From Lachnospiraceae bacterium (GTDB taxonomy: Bacteria > Bacillota > Clostridia > Lachnospirales > Lachnospiraceae), in NCBI GenBank assembly GCA_017521605.1, contig JAFXCD010000010.1:1-33039 (forward strand): DNA of 33,039 bases, given 5' to 3'. The stretch's first letter is position 1, and each line of letters starts with the position of its first letter. Shown here piece after piece: positions 15,892 through 23,676 of this stretch. Made by a program: the position numbers and the translations under genes. A model generated the notes under the pieces. The model searched no databases. It worked only from the letters and a program-made list of their open reading frames with translations, and was not told the DNA's origin.

Positions 15892-16506
15892 ATGAAGAAT
15901 AAGATGGTAAAAGCACTTTTGATTGCAGGATGCATGACAGTATGCATAACAGCCCTTATGGGGATCCATAAAGTCTGGTATAGAGAGCCACAGCAAAAGC
16001 TGCCTGCAGAAAGCCGGATAGAGGCAGAGCCGGAACTGTTCGTAAAGGTGGAACCGGAGCAGGAAGCAGAAGAGGACATGGAGATGTTTCCCCCTGCGGA
16101 TATCCCAGACCAGAAAGAGAAGGTGCAGGTGGTAGGTACAAAACCGGAGGAACTGTTCCAGCCGGAGGAAGAAGAACAGCTGGTAATCCAGACTGAGCCG
16201 GTAACGGATGTGGAAAGTGGGGTACAGGAGTTACAGCCAGAACCCAAAAAGACAGAGGAAGAAAAACCAGAGGAACCACCGGCACTGAAGGAGAATGCAG
16301 ATATCACCAAACCAGGTACACCACCTACATATGAGAAACCTAAAGAACCGGCTCCCGTAAAAGCGACTCCATCCCATGGAGCCACAAAGGACGGTATGAT
16401 CTACATTGATGGGTTCGGATGGATTCCCAATAAAGGTGGCGGAGGCAGTGGAAGCACTGCAGAGGATATGTACGAAAATGGAAATAAGGTAGGTGCCATG
16501 GGGTAA
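15892..16506 (+). CDS. Proline/glutamate-rich membrane-anchored protein (DUF6550-like)
   Basis: 204 residues. An N-terminal membrane helix (LLIAGCMTVCITALMG) leads into a long outside region rich in Glu, Pro and Lys (for example KKTEEEKPEEPPALKE), probably extended and wall-spanning. It ends in a conserved-looking module: DGMIYIDGFGWIPNKGGGGS, then AEDMYENGNKVGAMG. I recall this C-terminal module from conjugative elements under the name DUF6550. The Pro-rich stalk plus a terminal module suggests a link between the membrane machine and the wall or fibre, similar in shape to TonB or VirB10; that is inference. A CAGGAGGTAGCAC ribosome site precedes it. Confidence 0.75.
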   Translation: MKNKMVKALLIAGCMTVCITALMGIHKVWYREPQQKLPAESRIEAEPELFVKVEPEQEAEEDMEMFPPADIPDQKEKVQVVGTKPEELFQPEEEEQLVIQTEPVTDVESGVQELQPEPKKTEEEKPEEPPALKENADITKPGTPPTYEKPKEPAPVKATPSHGATKDGMIYIDGFGWIPNKGGGGSGSTAEDMYENGNKVGAMG

Positions 16507-16530
16507 GAAATGCAGAAGGAGAAAGACAAA

Positions 16531-16797
16531 ATGCTGATAAAAAAGATCGTGGATGGAGATCATGCAGACTGCCGTTATGCAATAGAAGCGGATGAACAAG
16601 CCAAGGAGCTGGAAGAAGCCTACTATGCCATGATATCCAAGTGTCCGGAAGAGACTCAATTTGATATGGAAAGGGTTATAAATTCATATGCGGAGAGAGT
16701 GATCCAAATTGCATATTTACAGGGAATCAAGGATTTTGCAAACCTCTGCATTACCTTAAAGGAGGATGTTCTCGATATCCTAAAAAAGTGTGAGTGA
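16531..16797 (+). CDS. Small helical protein (possibly DUF6809)
   Basis: The ATG at 16531 is chosen because AAGGAG lies ten bases upstream; an earlier in-frame ATG at 16510 has no ribosome site. The 88-residue product is predicted mostly helical (QAKELEEAYYAMISK, then MERVINSYAERVIQIAYLQGIKDFANL). This pattern resembles small DUF6809-type proteins of Gram-positive mobile elements, from memory. It has no membrane segment. A terminator 26 bases downstream suggests that this is the last gene of its transcript. Confidence 0.6.
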   Translation: MLIKKIVDGDHADCRYAIEADEQAKELEEAYYAMISKCPEETQFDMERVINSYAERVIQIAYLQGIKDFANLCITLKEDVLDILKKCE

Positions 16798-16822
16798 TAT
16801 TAAATTACACGAATATGATTAG

Positions 16823-16850
16823 AAAGCACAGTGAAAGGCTGTGCTTTTTT
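16823..16850 (+). terminator. Rho-independent terminator
   Basis: A 9-bp stem AAAGCACAG (16823-16831) / CTGTGCTTT (16839-16847) with a 7-base loop and a run of T to 16850. It closes the Tad-side transcript before the large secreted-protein gene. Confidence 0.85.
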
Positions 16851-16856
16851 CATGGG

Positions 16857-16886
16857 CAGACTGCTGTTAACAGGCAGTCTGTTTCT
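16857..16886 (+). promoter_or_regulatory. Second hairpin before the secreted-protein gene
   Basis: CAGACTGC (16857-16864) pairs perfectly with GCAGTCTG (16874-16881), with a further inner pairing around TTAA, and is followed by TTTCTTT. It lies 7 bases after the first terminator and ends just before the GGGAGG ribosome site of the next gene. It may be a tandem terminator or a leader structure that controls this gene. No clear promoter is seen between the two hairpins. Confidence 0.55.
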
Positions 16887-16902
16887 TTGGAAGGGAGGCA
16901 AC

Positions 16903-18672
16903 ATGAAACAAATCAAACTGTTTGTTATTACCGTTCTGTTGATCTTGTCTACCTGCGCTCCTCTGGTAGTGTATGCTGCTGGTGAAGGCAACATTGATAC
17001 CGGGGGAGGAGAGTTGGGAGAAGGGACGGATACAAACATATGGAATACTGGAGATGAAGGGGTTCGGGTTACGGTGGTAAATGCATTGGATGGCAGTGCA
17101 GTCACTACCCCCATAGATCTGACGAATAAAAGTCCTGACAATATTCTGGTTCATTTCGGAAAGGTGAGCAAGAGTCAGTACAGGGATGGAACAAGCCTGA
17201 TGCCAGAAACCGGAACCTATACTTACATCAATCCGGCACAGGAAGTGCCGAAGATCATTACCACATCCACCGGCAGTGCAAGTCTGGAAGCCATCAAAAG
17301 CTATTTTACGGATGAGCAGGTCATACGGAGCATTGCAGGGCATGTGGGGATGGATTATGAAACCCTGACAGGAGGAGCATATAAGCTTTTACTGGAGCCA
17401 ATCGCTTATGTGACGTATGAGGGAACCAGAGTGGCATTTACTGCAACGGAAGCAGCCTTATACAATCAGGCAACAGGCGGGATGCTTCGGAAGAAGTTAA
17501 CATCTCTGACGCATAAAAACCTACCCCTGTCCCTGTTCTTGGAAATTCCTGATCTGGGGTATCCGGCATGGGGAGGAGCCAGGGATCAGAAGGTGCCGGA
17601 CCATGAGATCATAGCATCTTTGGGAATTGGTATCGTCAGGTTTAATGAAACTGTTATTCCGGAAGTGATAGAAGCAGACTACGAATACCGGGTGGATACG
17701 GATGTGGTCACAGCCGTAACGGTCAGCGGAGGGGAAAGTAATCCGGACAATCCTGTAAATGTGACCTTTCATATCCTTGGAAGAACCTATACAGTAAACA
17801 ATGTGTATTACCCGGAAGACGGACAGCAGCTTGTGTGGATAAAATGGCACACACCTTCTACAGAACAGCACATCACCATTCAGGTAAGTGCCAGTGGAGG
17901 AGGCAGGGTGGATCAGGGAAGCATTACCGCCAATATCGTAGATTTGAATGAAAATCCTCCACCCAACCCGGTAGCAGATGACAGGAATGATGCTTATAAT
18001 GCAGAAAATGCAGTAATTCCTGCAAATCCGGAGAAAACCTATGCCTCATGGAGTGTGTGGCGGCCATGGTGGAGAGAAAACTGGGTATGGGATAGTGACT
18101 GGAACTGGTATCCAACCCAGCATGGAGAAGAATGTGTTCCGAACTGCACCATTCTCCATGGTTACTGGCAGGATGATGGGGAGTATGTGGATGAAGGCTG
18201 GTGGGAGTTTTCTCTGGACCGGTATGAAGCATCCCTATGGGCAGAAATGGAACTAAGCACCGATGAAAAATCTCCAACTGCTACTGAGACTACCATTAAA
18301 AGTGGATATGGAGTAAATATTCAGGTAAATGCAGAAGGCTCCACAAGCCAGTCCTCGGCAACCACGTCGCCACAGACAGCAGTCAGTTATTTCCCGGAGT
18401 TTTATTATCAGACCTACTGGAGATTGCTGGAAAGGACAAGAGGGGGATACCATGCCGGGTTTGCGTTTAAAAATAATCACTATTCCACCTATAACCGCAG
18501 GACACATTTTACTCCCATATGGATGCCGGATGGTACTTATACGGTGTATACCTATCTGCTGGACTGCTGGACACCGGATGGAATGCTAAGTATGAATTTG
18601 ACAGACAGTGTGGAGATATCAGGGGATTTATGGGAGGACTGGCATATCGCACCACTAAGAGCAGGAGGGTGA
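16903..18672 (+). CDS. Large secreted Trp-rich protein, candidate adhesin or fibre-tip protein
   Basis: The start at 16903 (GGGAGGCAAC upstream) gives 589 residues with a signal peptide (KQIKLFVITVLLILSTCAPL, then VVYAAGE) and no later membrane helix or LPxTG motif. The mature part is mainly beta-like. It holds a Pro/Asn linker (NENPPPNPVADDRND), then a very Trp-rich segment (SVWRPWWRENWVWDSDWNWY) with a close Cys pair (ECVPNC), and a C-terminal region with YFPEFYYQTYWRLL and WMPDGTYTVYTYLLDCWTPD. It is secreted and located between the Tad and T4SS genes. This suggests a contact protein for mating or a minor fibre component. No family is recognised. Confidence 0.8.
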   Translation: MKQIKLFVITVLLILSTCAPLVVYAAGEGNIDTGGGELGEGTDTNIWNTGDEGVRVTVVNALDGSAVTTPIDLTNKSPDNILVHFGKVSKSQYRDGTSLMPETGTYTYINPAQEVPKIITTSTGSASLEAIKSYFTDEQVIRSIAGHVGMDYETLTGGAYKLLLEPIAYVTYEGTRVAFTATEAALYNQATGGMLRKKLTSLTHKNLPLSLFLEIPDLGYPAWGGARDQKVPDHEIIASLGIGIVRFNETVIPEVIEADYEYRVDTDVVTAVTVSGGESNPDNPVNVTFHILGRTYTVNNVYYPEDGQQLVWIKWHTPSTEQHITIQVSASGGGRVDQGSITANIVDLNENPPPNPVADDRNDAYNAENAVIPANPEKTYASWSVWRPWWRENWVWDSDWNWYPTQHGEECVPNCTILHGYWQDDGEYVDEGWWEFSLDRYEASLWAEMELSTDEKSPTATETTIKSGYGVNIQVNAEGSTSQSSATTSPQTAVSYFPEFYYQTYWRLLERTRGGYHAGFAFKNNHYSTYNRRTHFTPIWMPDGTYTVYTYLLDCWTPDGMLSMNLTDSVEISGDLWEDWHIAPLRAGG

Positions 18673-18673
18673 T

Positions 18674-19138
18674 ATGGCATATGAAAGAATTGACAGACCA
18701 AAAGGTCTGCTTTATCACTATACAAAGAAGGGTAATGTGGAGTCCATCTTAAAGGATGGCAGAATTCGGAGATTTCAGGACAGGGAGTGCTGGTTCTGTA
18801 CCTCTTTGGATGATACGTTCCGGCTGATGGAGCTGACGGTGATGCAGGAAGGAAAGGTATACTACGATGTGTATGGTTTTCCAAGGCATTATCCAAAGTT
18901 TGTGCCGGAGGATTATGTGGTGCTGGAACTGGCACCAAGATTTCAGAATGGTGACTGGGTCATTTGGAATCAGGAATTTCCCAAGGAAACACCCAAAGAG
19001 GTATTAAAGCTGGGGGAAGAATTCAGCCATTTGAAAAAGGGATTTCGTGGGGATCTTCGGTTTTATGATAATCCCCAGGTGTATGAGGTGTCAGAATTTA
19101 TAACAGACCAGAGAAAAGAAATTCAGATGGTAATGTAA
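18674..19138 (+). CDS. Hypothetical protein with an ART/DarT-like N-terminal pattern
   Basis: 154 residues, soluble. The N-terminus (GLLYHYTKKGNVESILKDGR, then CWFCTSLDDTFRLME) resembles the opening of ADP-ribosyltransferase-like folds such as DarT (aromatic-His-aromatic-Thr, then Asn-x-x-Ser-Ile-Leu-x-x-Gly). The catalytic glutamate of that fold cannot be assigned by eye, so activity is uncertain. It starts two bases after the preceding stop, with GCAGGAGGG as ribosome site, so it is co-translated with the secreted protein. It ends IQMVM, a weak form of the Met-rich tail. Hypothetical is the safe label. Confidence 0.7.
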   Translation: MAYERIDRPKGLLYHYTKKGNVESILKDGRIRRFQDRECWFCTSLDDTFRLMELTVMQEGKVYYDVYGFPRHYPKFVPEDYVVLELAPRFQNGDWVIWNQEFPKETPKEVLKLGEEFSHLKKGFRGDLRFYDNPQVYEVSEFITDQRKEIQMVM

Positions 19139-19171
19139 CCTAGAAAAAAGTGAAATGGAAAGGAAGAGGAA

Positions 19172-19510
19172 ATGGGAAAAAAGAAATGGATTGTAACGGT
19201 AATGTTAATATTTGTATTGACTGCTACGTGTGGGATGAGCGTATGTGCAGCCGGTACCGGGGATGTAGCGGGTGCCATTCAGGGAACATGGGAAGAAGCA
19301 TCCGGGCAGATCAAGACAGTGGTAAACAAGGTGGTGTTTCCTGCCATTGATCTGATCCTTGCGGTATTTTTCTTCGCCAAACTGGGGACCGCATATTTTG
19401 ATTATCGTAAACATGGCCAGTTTGAATGGGCAGCGCCGGCCATACTGTTCGCCTGTCTGGTCTTTACTCTGACCGCACCGTCTTATATCTGGACTATCCT
19501 TGGAATGTAA
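19172..19510 (+). CDS. VirB2/TrbC-like protein (DUF3852-like)
   Basis: 112 residues: signal peptide (KKWIVTVMLIFVLTATC, cut near VCAAG), a short periplasm-side helix, then two membrane helices (VVFPAIDLILAVFFFAKLG and APAILFACLVFTLTA) separated by a charged loop (DYRKHGQFEW). Signal peptide plus two membrane helices is the topology of VirB2/TrbC pilins. From memory it matches the DUF3852 family of Clostridia conjugative elements. It may form the T4SS channel lining. It lies upstream of the VirB6-like gene, separated by two small soluble proteins. Confidence 0.75.
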   Translation: MGKKKWIVTVMLIFVLTATCGMSVCAAGTGDVAGAIQGTWEEASGQIKTVVNKVVFPAIDLILAVFFFAKLGTAYFDYRKHGQFEWAAPAILFACLVFTLTAPSYIWTILGM

Positions 19511-19525
19511 GAGTGAGGGGGCAAT

Positions 19526-19966
19526 ATGAATTTTTTTGAACAGGAATTAAAAAAGATAATGGCCGGAAGTGCCATACTGAAGGAACAAAAATATGTGGGG
19601 CGCAGCTGTTATGGAGCCATCGGAGAGGATCTGCGTGCAAGAATTGAATTTGTAACCCTCGGTACATGTGATCATTATGCAGGTCTTAAGACAACCATTT
19701 TTAACAGAAAAGAGGGAGTGGTTGACAGTGTGGTTCTGCGATTTACAGATATTTGGGGCAAACCCAAGGTAAATAATCCAAATTTCAGGGATGGAGTAAA
19801 TCCTCATATCTGGACAAATAGTGGAAAAAGCGAATGGTATGTGTTTCAACCGGTATCAAAAGATTATCAGAAGCTTGCAGGCTCTGTGGAGAACTATTTG
19901 TCTGTTTTTCAGGATATGGATATGACACTGGCAAGGCAGGAAAATGCCATGCAGATGAGAACATGA
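19526..19966 (+). CDS. Conserved conjugative-element protein of unknown function
   Basis: 146 residues, soluble, basic alpha/beta. Distinct stretches are MNFFEQELKKIM, YGAIGEDLRARIEFVTLGTC, FTDIWGKPKVNNPNFRDGV and IWTNSGKSEWYVFQP. I recall similar proteins as hypotheticals in ICEs of Clostridia at this position, without a function. No signal or membrane segment. It lies between the VirB2-like and VirB6-like genes, so it may be a cytoplasmic accessory of the T4SS. It ends AMQMRT. A GAGGGGGCAAT site precedes the start. Confidence 0.78.
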   Translation: MNFFEQELKKIMAGSAILKEQKYVGRSCYGAIGEDLRARIEFVTLGTCDHYAGLKTTIFNRKEGVVDSVVLRFTDIWGKPKVNNPNFRDGVNPHIWTNSGKSEWYVFQPVSKDYQKLAGSVENYLSVFQDMDMTLARQENAMQMRT

Positions 19967-19986
19967 TGAAAGCGTAGGAGGTATTA

Positions 19987-20442
19987 ATGGAAGAAAGGAA
20001 TCCATTGATTGAATTAGATAAGCAAATAAGAGAGTTGACGAATGATTTAAGTTATCTGACTCCAGGACCAGGTGGAATTGGCATGGTTATACCGCAACAG
20101 TCTCATGTATACGGGTTCTTGATATATTATGAGCCACAACCGGTTTTAAATGATGTTGTTTTCCCAGAAGAGATTCCGGAATATGTAATCACTGTTGGTG
20201 TACGTTCTACAGAAACGCAAAAAGAGATAAGTATTGACAAACTGCAGGAACAGACATCATCTGCCTGTAATGAAACCGTGGCTATGGAAAACGTGGCTAT
20301 GGCAAGGATGTTAGTAAAACTAAAGGATATCAGGATGACAGTGGCAAGGGAAAGCTGTTTGGAAGCCTTTGGGATATTTGCGGATCGCATCATGAAAGAG
20401 ATGGAAGCGGAAAGTATGGAACTGACAGGGCAGTCCATGTAA
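19987..20442 (+). CDS. Hypothetical protein, 151 residues
   Basis: A soluble alpha/beta protein with no signal or membrane segment. Visible features are an N-terminal helix (LIELDKQIRELTNDL), a Gly/Pro-rich turn (TPGPGGIGMVIP), strand-like sequence (YGFLIYYEP, YVITVGVRS) and a C-terminal helix (GIFADRIMKEMEAES). It ends LTGQSM. No family is recognised. It sits directly before the VirB6-like gene, whose ribosome site AGGAGG begins right after this stop. Confidence 0.7.
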   Translation: MEERNPLIELDKQIRELTNDLSYLTPGPGGIGMVIPQQSHVYGFLIYYEPQPVLNDVVFPEEIPEYVITVGVRSTETQKEISIDKLQEQTSSACNETVAMENVAMARMLVKLKDIRMTVARESCLEAFGIFADRIMKEMEAESMELTGQSM

Positions 20443-20455
20443 CAGGAGGTATGAA

Positions 20456-21313
20456 ATGTTTATATTTGATTTTGTGGCCGAGACGATCATGGACCAGATC
20501 ATTGATTGGATGTATGGGAAAATCGTAAGTTTTTTAAACGACTTCTTTGTGATGATGAATAACATGGGTGTGGAACTGTTCGAACTGCCATGGGTAAGCT
20601 CGGTTACTACATTTTTCAGTTACTTTGGATGGGCATTGTTCGGTGTAGGACTTGTGGTAGGAGCTTTTGAATGTGCCATTGAATATCAGGGAGGTCGGGG
20701 AAGCATTAAGGATACAGCCATAAATTACATAAAAGGGTTTATGGCAGTGAGTCTGTTTACGGTGGTGCCGGTTAACTTGTATTCATTGTGTGTATCCTTG
20801 CAGGGAACCTTTGGAGCAGAGCTTACCGGGATCAGTCATGCAGACAGTATTGGGCAGACCGCACAGCAGACATTAATGACGGTGACTATTTCAGGAGCAG
20901 CAAATCCCTTACTGATGCTCTTTTGTGTTGTTATGATGGGATACGCAGTCATAAAGGTGTTCTTTGCTAACTTGAAGAGAGGCGGTATCTTACTGATCCA
21001 GATCGCAGTGGGGAGTCTTTATATGTTTTCTGTTCCTAGAGGATATATTGATGGATTTATCCAGTGGTGTAAACAGGTGATCGGCATCTGCCTGACTGCC
21101 TTTTTGCAGTCCACAATTCTGACTGCAGGGCTGATGTTGTTCCCAGAGCATACATTGTTAGGCTTGGGACTTATGTTATCCAGCACAGAGGTTCCCCGTA
21201 TAGCAGGACAGTTTGGACTGGATACCAGTACAAAGACCAACCTGATGAGTAGTGTGTATGCAGCCCAGAGTGCCATCAACATGACCAAGACTGTTGTGAA
21301 AGCAGTGGTATAA
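20456..21313 (+). CDS. VirB6/TrbL-like conjugal membrane protein
   Basis: 285 residues with about six hydrophobic segments, including TFFSYFGWALFGVGLVVGAF, FMAVSLFTVVPVNLYSLCV, NPLLMLFCVVMMGYAVIKV and LQSTILTAGLMLFPEHT. The N-terminal helix region (MDQIIDWMYGKIVSFLNDFF) and overall layout match the TrbL/VirB6-type channel proteins of Gram-positive T4SSs. It would form part of the membrane DNA channel. The C-terminal 45 residues are polar and probably cytoplasmic. It is followed by a cytosine methylase rather than by virB3, which is unusual. Confidence 0.85.
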   Translation: MFIFDFVAETIMDQIIDWMYGKIVSFLNDFFVMMNNMGVELFELPWVSSVTTFFSYFGWALFGVGLVVGAFECAIEYQGGRGSIKDTAINYIKGFMAVSLFTVVPVNLYSLCVSLQGTFGAELTGISHADSIGQTAQQTLMTVTISGAANPLLMLFCVVMMGYAVIKVFFANLKRGGILLIQIAVGSLYMFSVPRGYIDGFIQWCKQVIGICLTAFLQSTILTAGLMLFPEHTLLGLGLMLSSTEVPRIAGQFGLDTSTKTNLMSSVYAAQSAINMTKTVVKAVV

Positions 21314-21322
21314 GGTGGTGCG

Positions 21323-22861
21323 ATGACAGAAATGAAATTAGGAAGCCTGTTTGATGGCATTGGCGGATTTCCACTGGCAGCCACCATGAACAACATCCGT
21401 CCGGTGTGGGCCAGTGAGATAGAGCCTTTTCCCATAGCTGTGACCAGATATCGCTTTCCGGATATGAAGCATATGGGGGATATTACAAAGCTCTATGGGG
21501 GAAATCTTCCGGTGGTGGATGTAGTTGCCGGGGGCTCGCCCTGTCAGGATTTATCCGTGGCGGGAAAGAGAGAGGGGCTGTCCGGGGAACGCTCCGGCTT
21601 ATTCATGGAACAGGTACGGATTGTAAAGGAAATGAGAAAACAGGACGAAAGGAGGATGAGAAACCATAGAAGACGGACAGATGAGTTTATTCGACCTCGG
21701 TATATGGTCTGGGAAAATGTGCCGGGAGCCTTCTCCAGCGGAGAACCCCACGGAGCTGATTTCCACAAAGTCCTCGAAGAAATCTGCTGCATCAAGGAGA
21801 CAGGCGTATCTTTACCTGGACCGCCGGGAGGGGCATGGACTCCTGCCGGGATTATTCTGGGAGAGGGATTCTCTGTTGCTTGGAGAGTATTGGACGCTCA
21901 ATTTTGGGGTGTCCCCCAAAGAAGAAATCGAATCTTCCTTGTCGCAGATTTTGGAGGATACAGTGCCGGTGAAATACTATTTGAGTCCGACAGCGTGTGG
22001 AGGCATTATCAGAAGAAGCGAGAAGCGGGGAAAGGTGTTGCCTGCTATTTTAAAACAGGCACTGATGATGCAGGCAGGACAGATCAGGCCGGTCCCAGAA
22101 AAGACTATGTGATCTGCCTGCTGGATCAGGGCGGGGAACGAATGGATGTGTATGATAACAAGTGCGGAACGCTGCTGGCACATGGACATTCCAATCCACC
22201 CATTATCATGGCTACCAGTCAGGGGAATGCGGAAATCGGGATCGGATACTGTCCTACCATTACTGCGGCGGCAGGCATGGCAGGTAATAATAAACCGATT
22301 CTGTTTGACACCCATGGACCGGATACCCGTTATACCGGTCCGGTGGAGGTAGCCCAGACCATTACATCTGCTCTTGGGACCGGGGGAAATAATACCCCTC
22401 TTGCGTTAAATCAAGAACCATTCTGTATTGCCGGAAACATCATAAACCGGAAGGAAAAGAATGGTGGAAACGGATGCGGGTATCAGCAAGGAGTCAGTTA
22501 TACCCTAACTACAGAAGACCGGCATTGTGTGTATAATCCGGAAAACGGGTTGGAGCCATACCAGAAAGTCGTGGGATCATTGTGTGCTGGGGATGAAAAA
22601 ATGGTTGGCAACCAGTATGTGGATCAAAATAAATGTATTGTGGATGCATCCAAGCTTGTAAGGCGGCTGACACCCTTGGAATGCGAAAGGCTGATGGGAT
22701 TTCCGGATTACTGGACAGATATACCGGGAGCCAGTGACAGTGCCAGATACCGGGCATTGGGAAATAGTGTGGCGGTGCCATGTGTGGATTTTATTCTATG
22801 CGGCATCGCCTTTTATTTATCTAAAATGAAGGAGGAAGAGCATGTATATCTATCCAGATAA
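21323..22861 (+). CDS. DNA cytosine-5 methyltransferase inside the T4SS operon
   Basis: 512 residues with the C5 motifs in order: I LFDGIGGFPLA, IV GGSPCQDLS (catalytic Cys near 73), VI ENVPG, VIII QRRNRIFLV and X YRALGNSVAVP. Between VIII and X lies a long variable target-recognition section of about 260 residues with a repeated type of segment (PTITAAAGMAGNNKP, QTITSALGTGGNNTP, YTLTTEDRHCV). It methylates cytosine in a short target and has no restriction partner, so it probably protects transferred DNA. It lies between the VirB6- and VirB3-like genes and overlaps the latter by 20 bases. Codons 120-264 also hold an ORF in the +1 frame. Confidence 0.93.
   Translation: MTEMKLGSLFDGIGGFPLAATMNNIRPVWASEIEPFPIAVTRYRFPDMKHMGDITKLYGGNLPVVDVVAGGSPCQDLSVAGKREGLSGERSGLFMEQVRIVKEMRKQDERRMRNHRRRTDEFIRPRYMVWENVPGAFSSGEPHGADFHKVLEEICCIKETGVSLPGPPGGAWTPAGIILGEGFSVAWRVLDAQFWGVPQRRNRIFLVADFGGYSAGEILFESDSVWRHYQKKREAGKGVACYFKTGTDDAGRTDQAGPRKDYVICLLDQGGERMDVYDNKCGTLLAHGHSNPPIIMATSQGNAEIGIGYCPTITAAAGMAGNNKPILFDTHGPDTRYTGPVEVAQTITSALGTGGNNTPLALNQEPFCIAGNIINRKEKNGGNGCGYQQGVSYTLTTEDRHCVYNPENGLEPYQKVVGSLCAGDEKMVGNQYVDQNKCIVDASKLVRRLTPLECERLMGFPDYWTDIPGASDSARYRALGNSVAVPCVDFILCGIAFYLSKMKEEEHVYLSR
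21681..22112 (+). CDS. ORF overprinted in the +1 frame of the cytosine methylase
   Basis: A 143-residue frame wholly inside the methylase gene. It reads MSLFDLGIWSGKMCREPSPA, a Ser/Lys-rich stretch, YLYLDRREGHGLLPGLFW, GEYWTLNFGVSPKEEIESS, LSQILEDTVPVKYYLSPTAC, GGIIRRSEKRGKVLPAILKQ. From memory, phage and ICE databases hold hypothetical proteins with the same ending (YYLSP-x-AC-x-GI-x-RR, then RGK-x-LP-x-x-L), tied to this kind of methylase. That would mean both frames are conserved. A clear ribosome site is lacking (AAAGGAGG lies 25 bases upstream), so expression is unproven. Confidence 0.5.
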   Translation: MSLFDLGIWSGKMCREPSPAENPTELISTKSSKKSAASRRQAYLYLDRREGHGLLPGLFWERDSLLLGEYWTLNFGVSPKEEIESSLSQILEDTVPVKYYLSPTACGGIIRRSEKRGKVLPAILKQALMMQAGQIRPVPEKTM

Positions 22862-23111
22862 CTTAAAAGCAAAGGCAGTCATGTGGCTGTGGGAACTAAA
22901 AGACCTTGCCATTATCGGCATCATTGTTTTGTTCTCTGTGTTTGCGTTTGCACGTGCAGGGCTTTGGTTTCCGCTGGTCGTTGCCGGAGCTTATGCATTT
23001 TTGACCATACAGGTGGAGGACACCAGCATCATGGATTTTATCCGTTATGCCTGTGCCTATTTTTTTACAGACCAGCAGCACTATGAATGGAGGTATTCGT
23101 CTGATGAGTAA
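22842..23111 (+). CDS. VirB3/PrgI-like small membrane protein
   Basis: 89 residues. A short polar start (YIYPDNLKAKAVMWLWE) leads to two membrane helices (DLAIIGIIVLFSVFAFARAG and FPLVVAGAYAFLTIQ) and a polar C-terminus. The size, two helices, and position directly before the VirB4 genes are those of VirB3/PrgI proteins, which anchor VirB4 at the membrane. The gene begins inside the end of the cytosine methylase (AAGGAGGAAGAGC is the ribosome site) and its stop overlaps the next start. Confidence 0.78.
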   Translation: MYIYPDNLKAKAVMWLWELKDLAIIGIIVLFSVFAFARAGLWFPLVVAGAYAFLTIQVEDTSIMDFIRYACAYFFTDQQHYEWRYSSDE

Positions 23112-23676
23112 GAAAAATATGGAATCCACAAAGGAGCTGATGGGAATCAGGGAAGTGACGGATTACAGTGTAAAAACCTACAAAAACGATGAGCTGGTTT
23201 ATTTTTTGATCCAGCCAAGCAATATTTCTGTACTTTCGCAGGAGAGTCTGTCGGCCAGAATCTATGGACTGATGACAGTGCTTAAGGGAATCACGGAGAT
23301 TGAAATGATGTGCTTAAACTCCAGAGAAAACTTTGAGGATAACAAGCAGTATCTGAAGAAACGCATGGAGGAGGAAAACAATCCTGTAGTACGAAAGTTG
23401 TTAGAAAAGGATGTAAATTACCTGGACCGCATGCAGGTGCAGATGGCTACCGCAAGAGAGTTTTTGTTAATCATCCGTTTGCGGAACCAGAAGGAACATG
23501 AAATATTTCCTTACTTGAACCGGATCGAAAAGATGTTAACAGAGCAGGGATTTAAATCGAAGCGTGCGGAGGAAGGGGATATCAAGAGAATCCTTGGTGT
23601 GTATTTTGAACAGAATGTGACAACGGAAAAGTTTGAGGAATTTGACGGAGAAAGGTGGATTATTTTAAATGAGTGA
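23104..23676 (+). CDS. VirB4-associated soluble T4SS protein
   Basis: The start at 23104 (TGGAGGTATTCGTCTG upstream) gives 190 residues. No membrane segment is present. The middle (YFLIQPSNISVLSQESLSAR, then YGLMTVLKGITEIEMMCLNS) resembles the small N-terminal alpha/beta section found in some TrsE/TraC-type VirB4 relatives. A coiled helix follows (EEENNPVVRKLLEKDVNYLD). It overlaps both neighbours (8 bases each), so VirB3-like, this protein and VirB4 are one translational unit and probably one complex. Its precise family is not certain. Confidence 0.75.
   Translation: MSKKNMESTKELMGIREVTDYSVKTYKNDELVYFLIQPSNISVLSQESLSARIYGLMTVLKGITEIEMMCLNSRENFEDNKQYLKKRMEEENNPVVRKLLEKDVNYLDRMQVQMATAREFLLIIRLRNQKEHEIFPYLNRIEKMLTEQGFKSKRAEEGDIKRILGVYFEQNVTTEKFEEFDGERWIILNE

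Noticed and set aside
15795-16385. A 196-codon minus-strand frame rich in Ser and Gly
   Set aside because: It is the complement of the Pro/Glu-rich linker of the gene at 15892; low-complexity composition and no ribosome site.
23104-23676. A split VirB4 N-terminal domain
   Set aside because: The VirB4 at 23669 already has its own N-terminal domain of about 200 residues, so the 190-residue protein is more likely a separate subunit that merely resembles that region.
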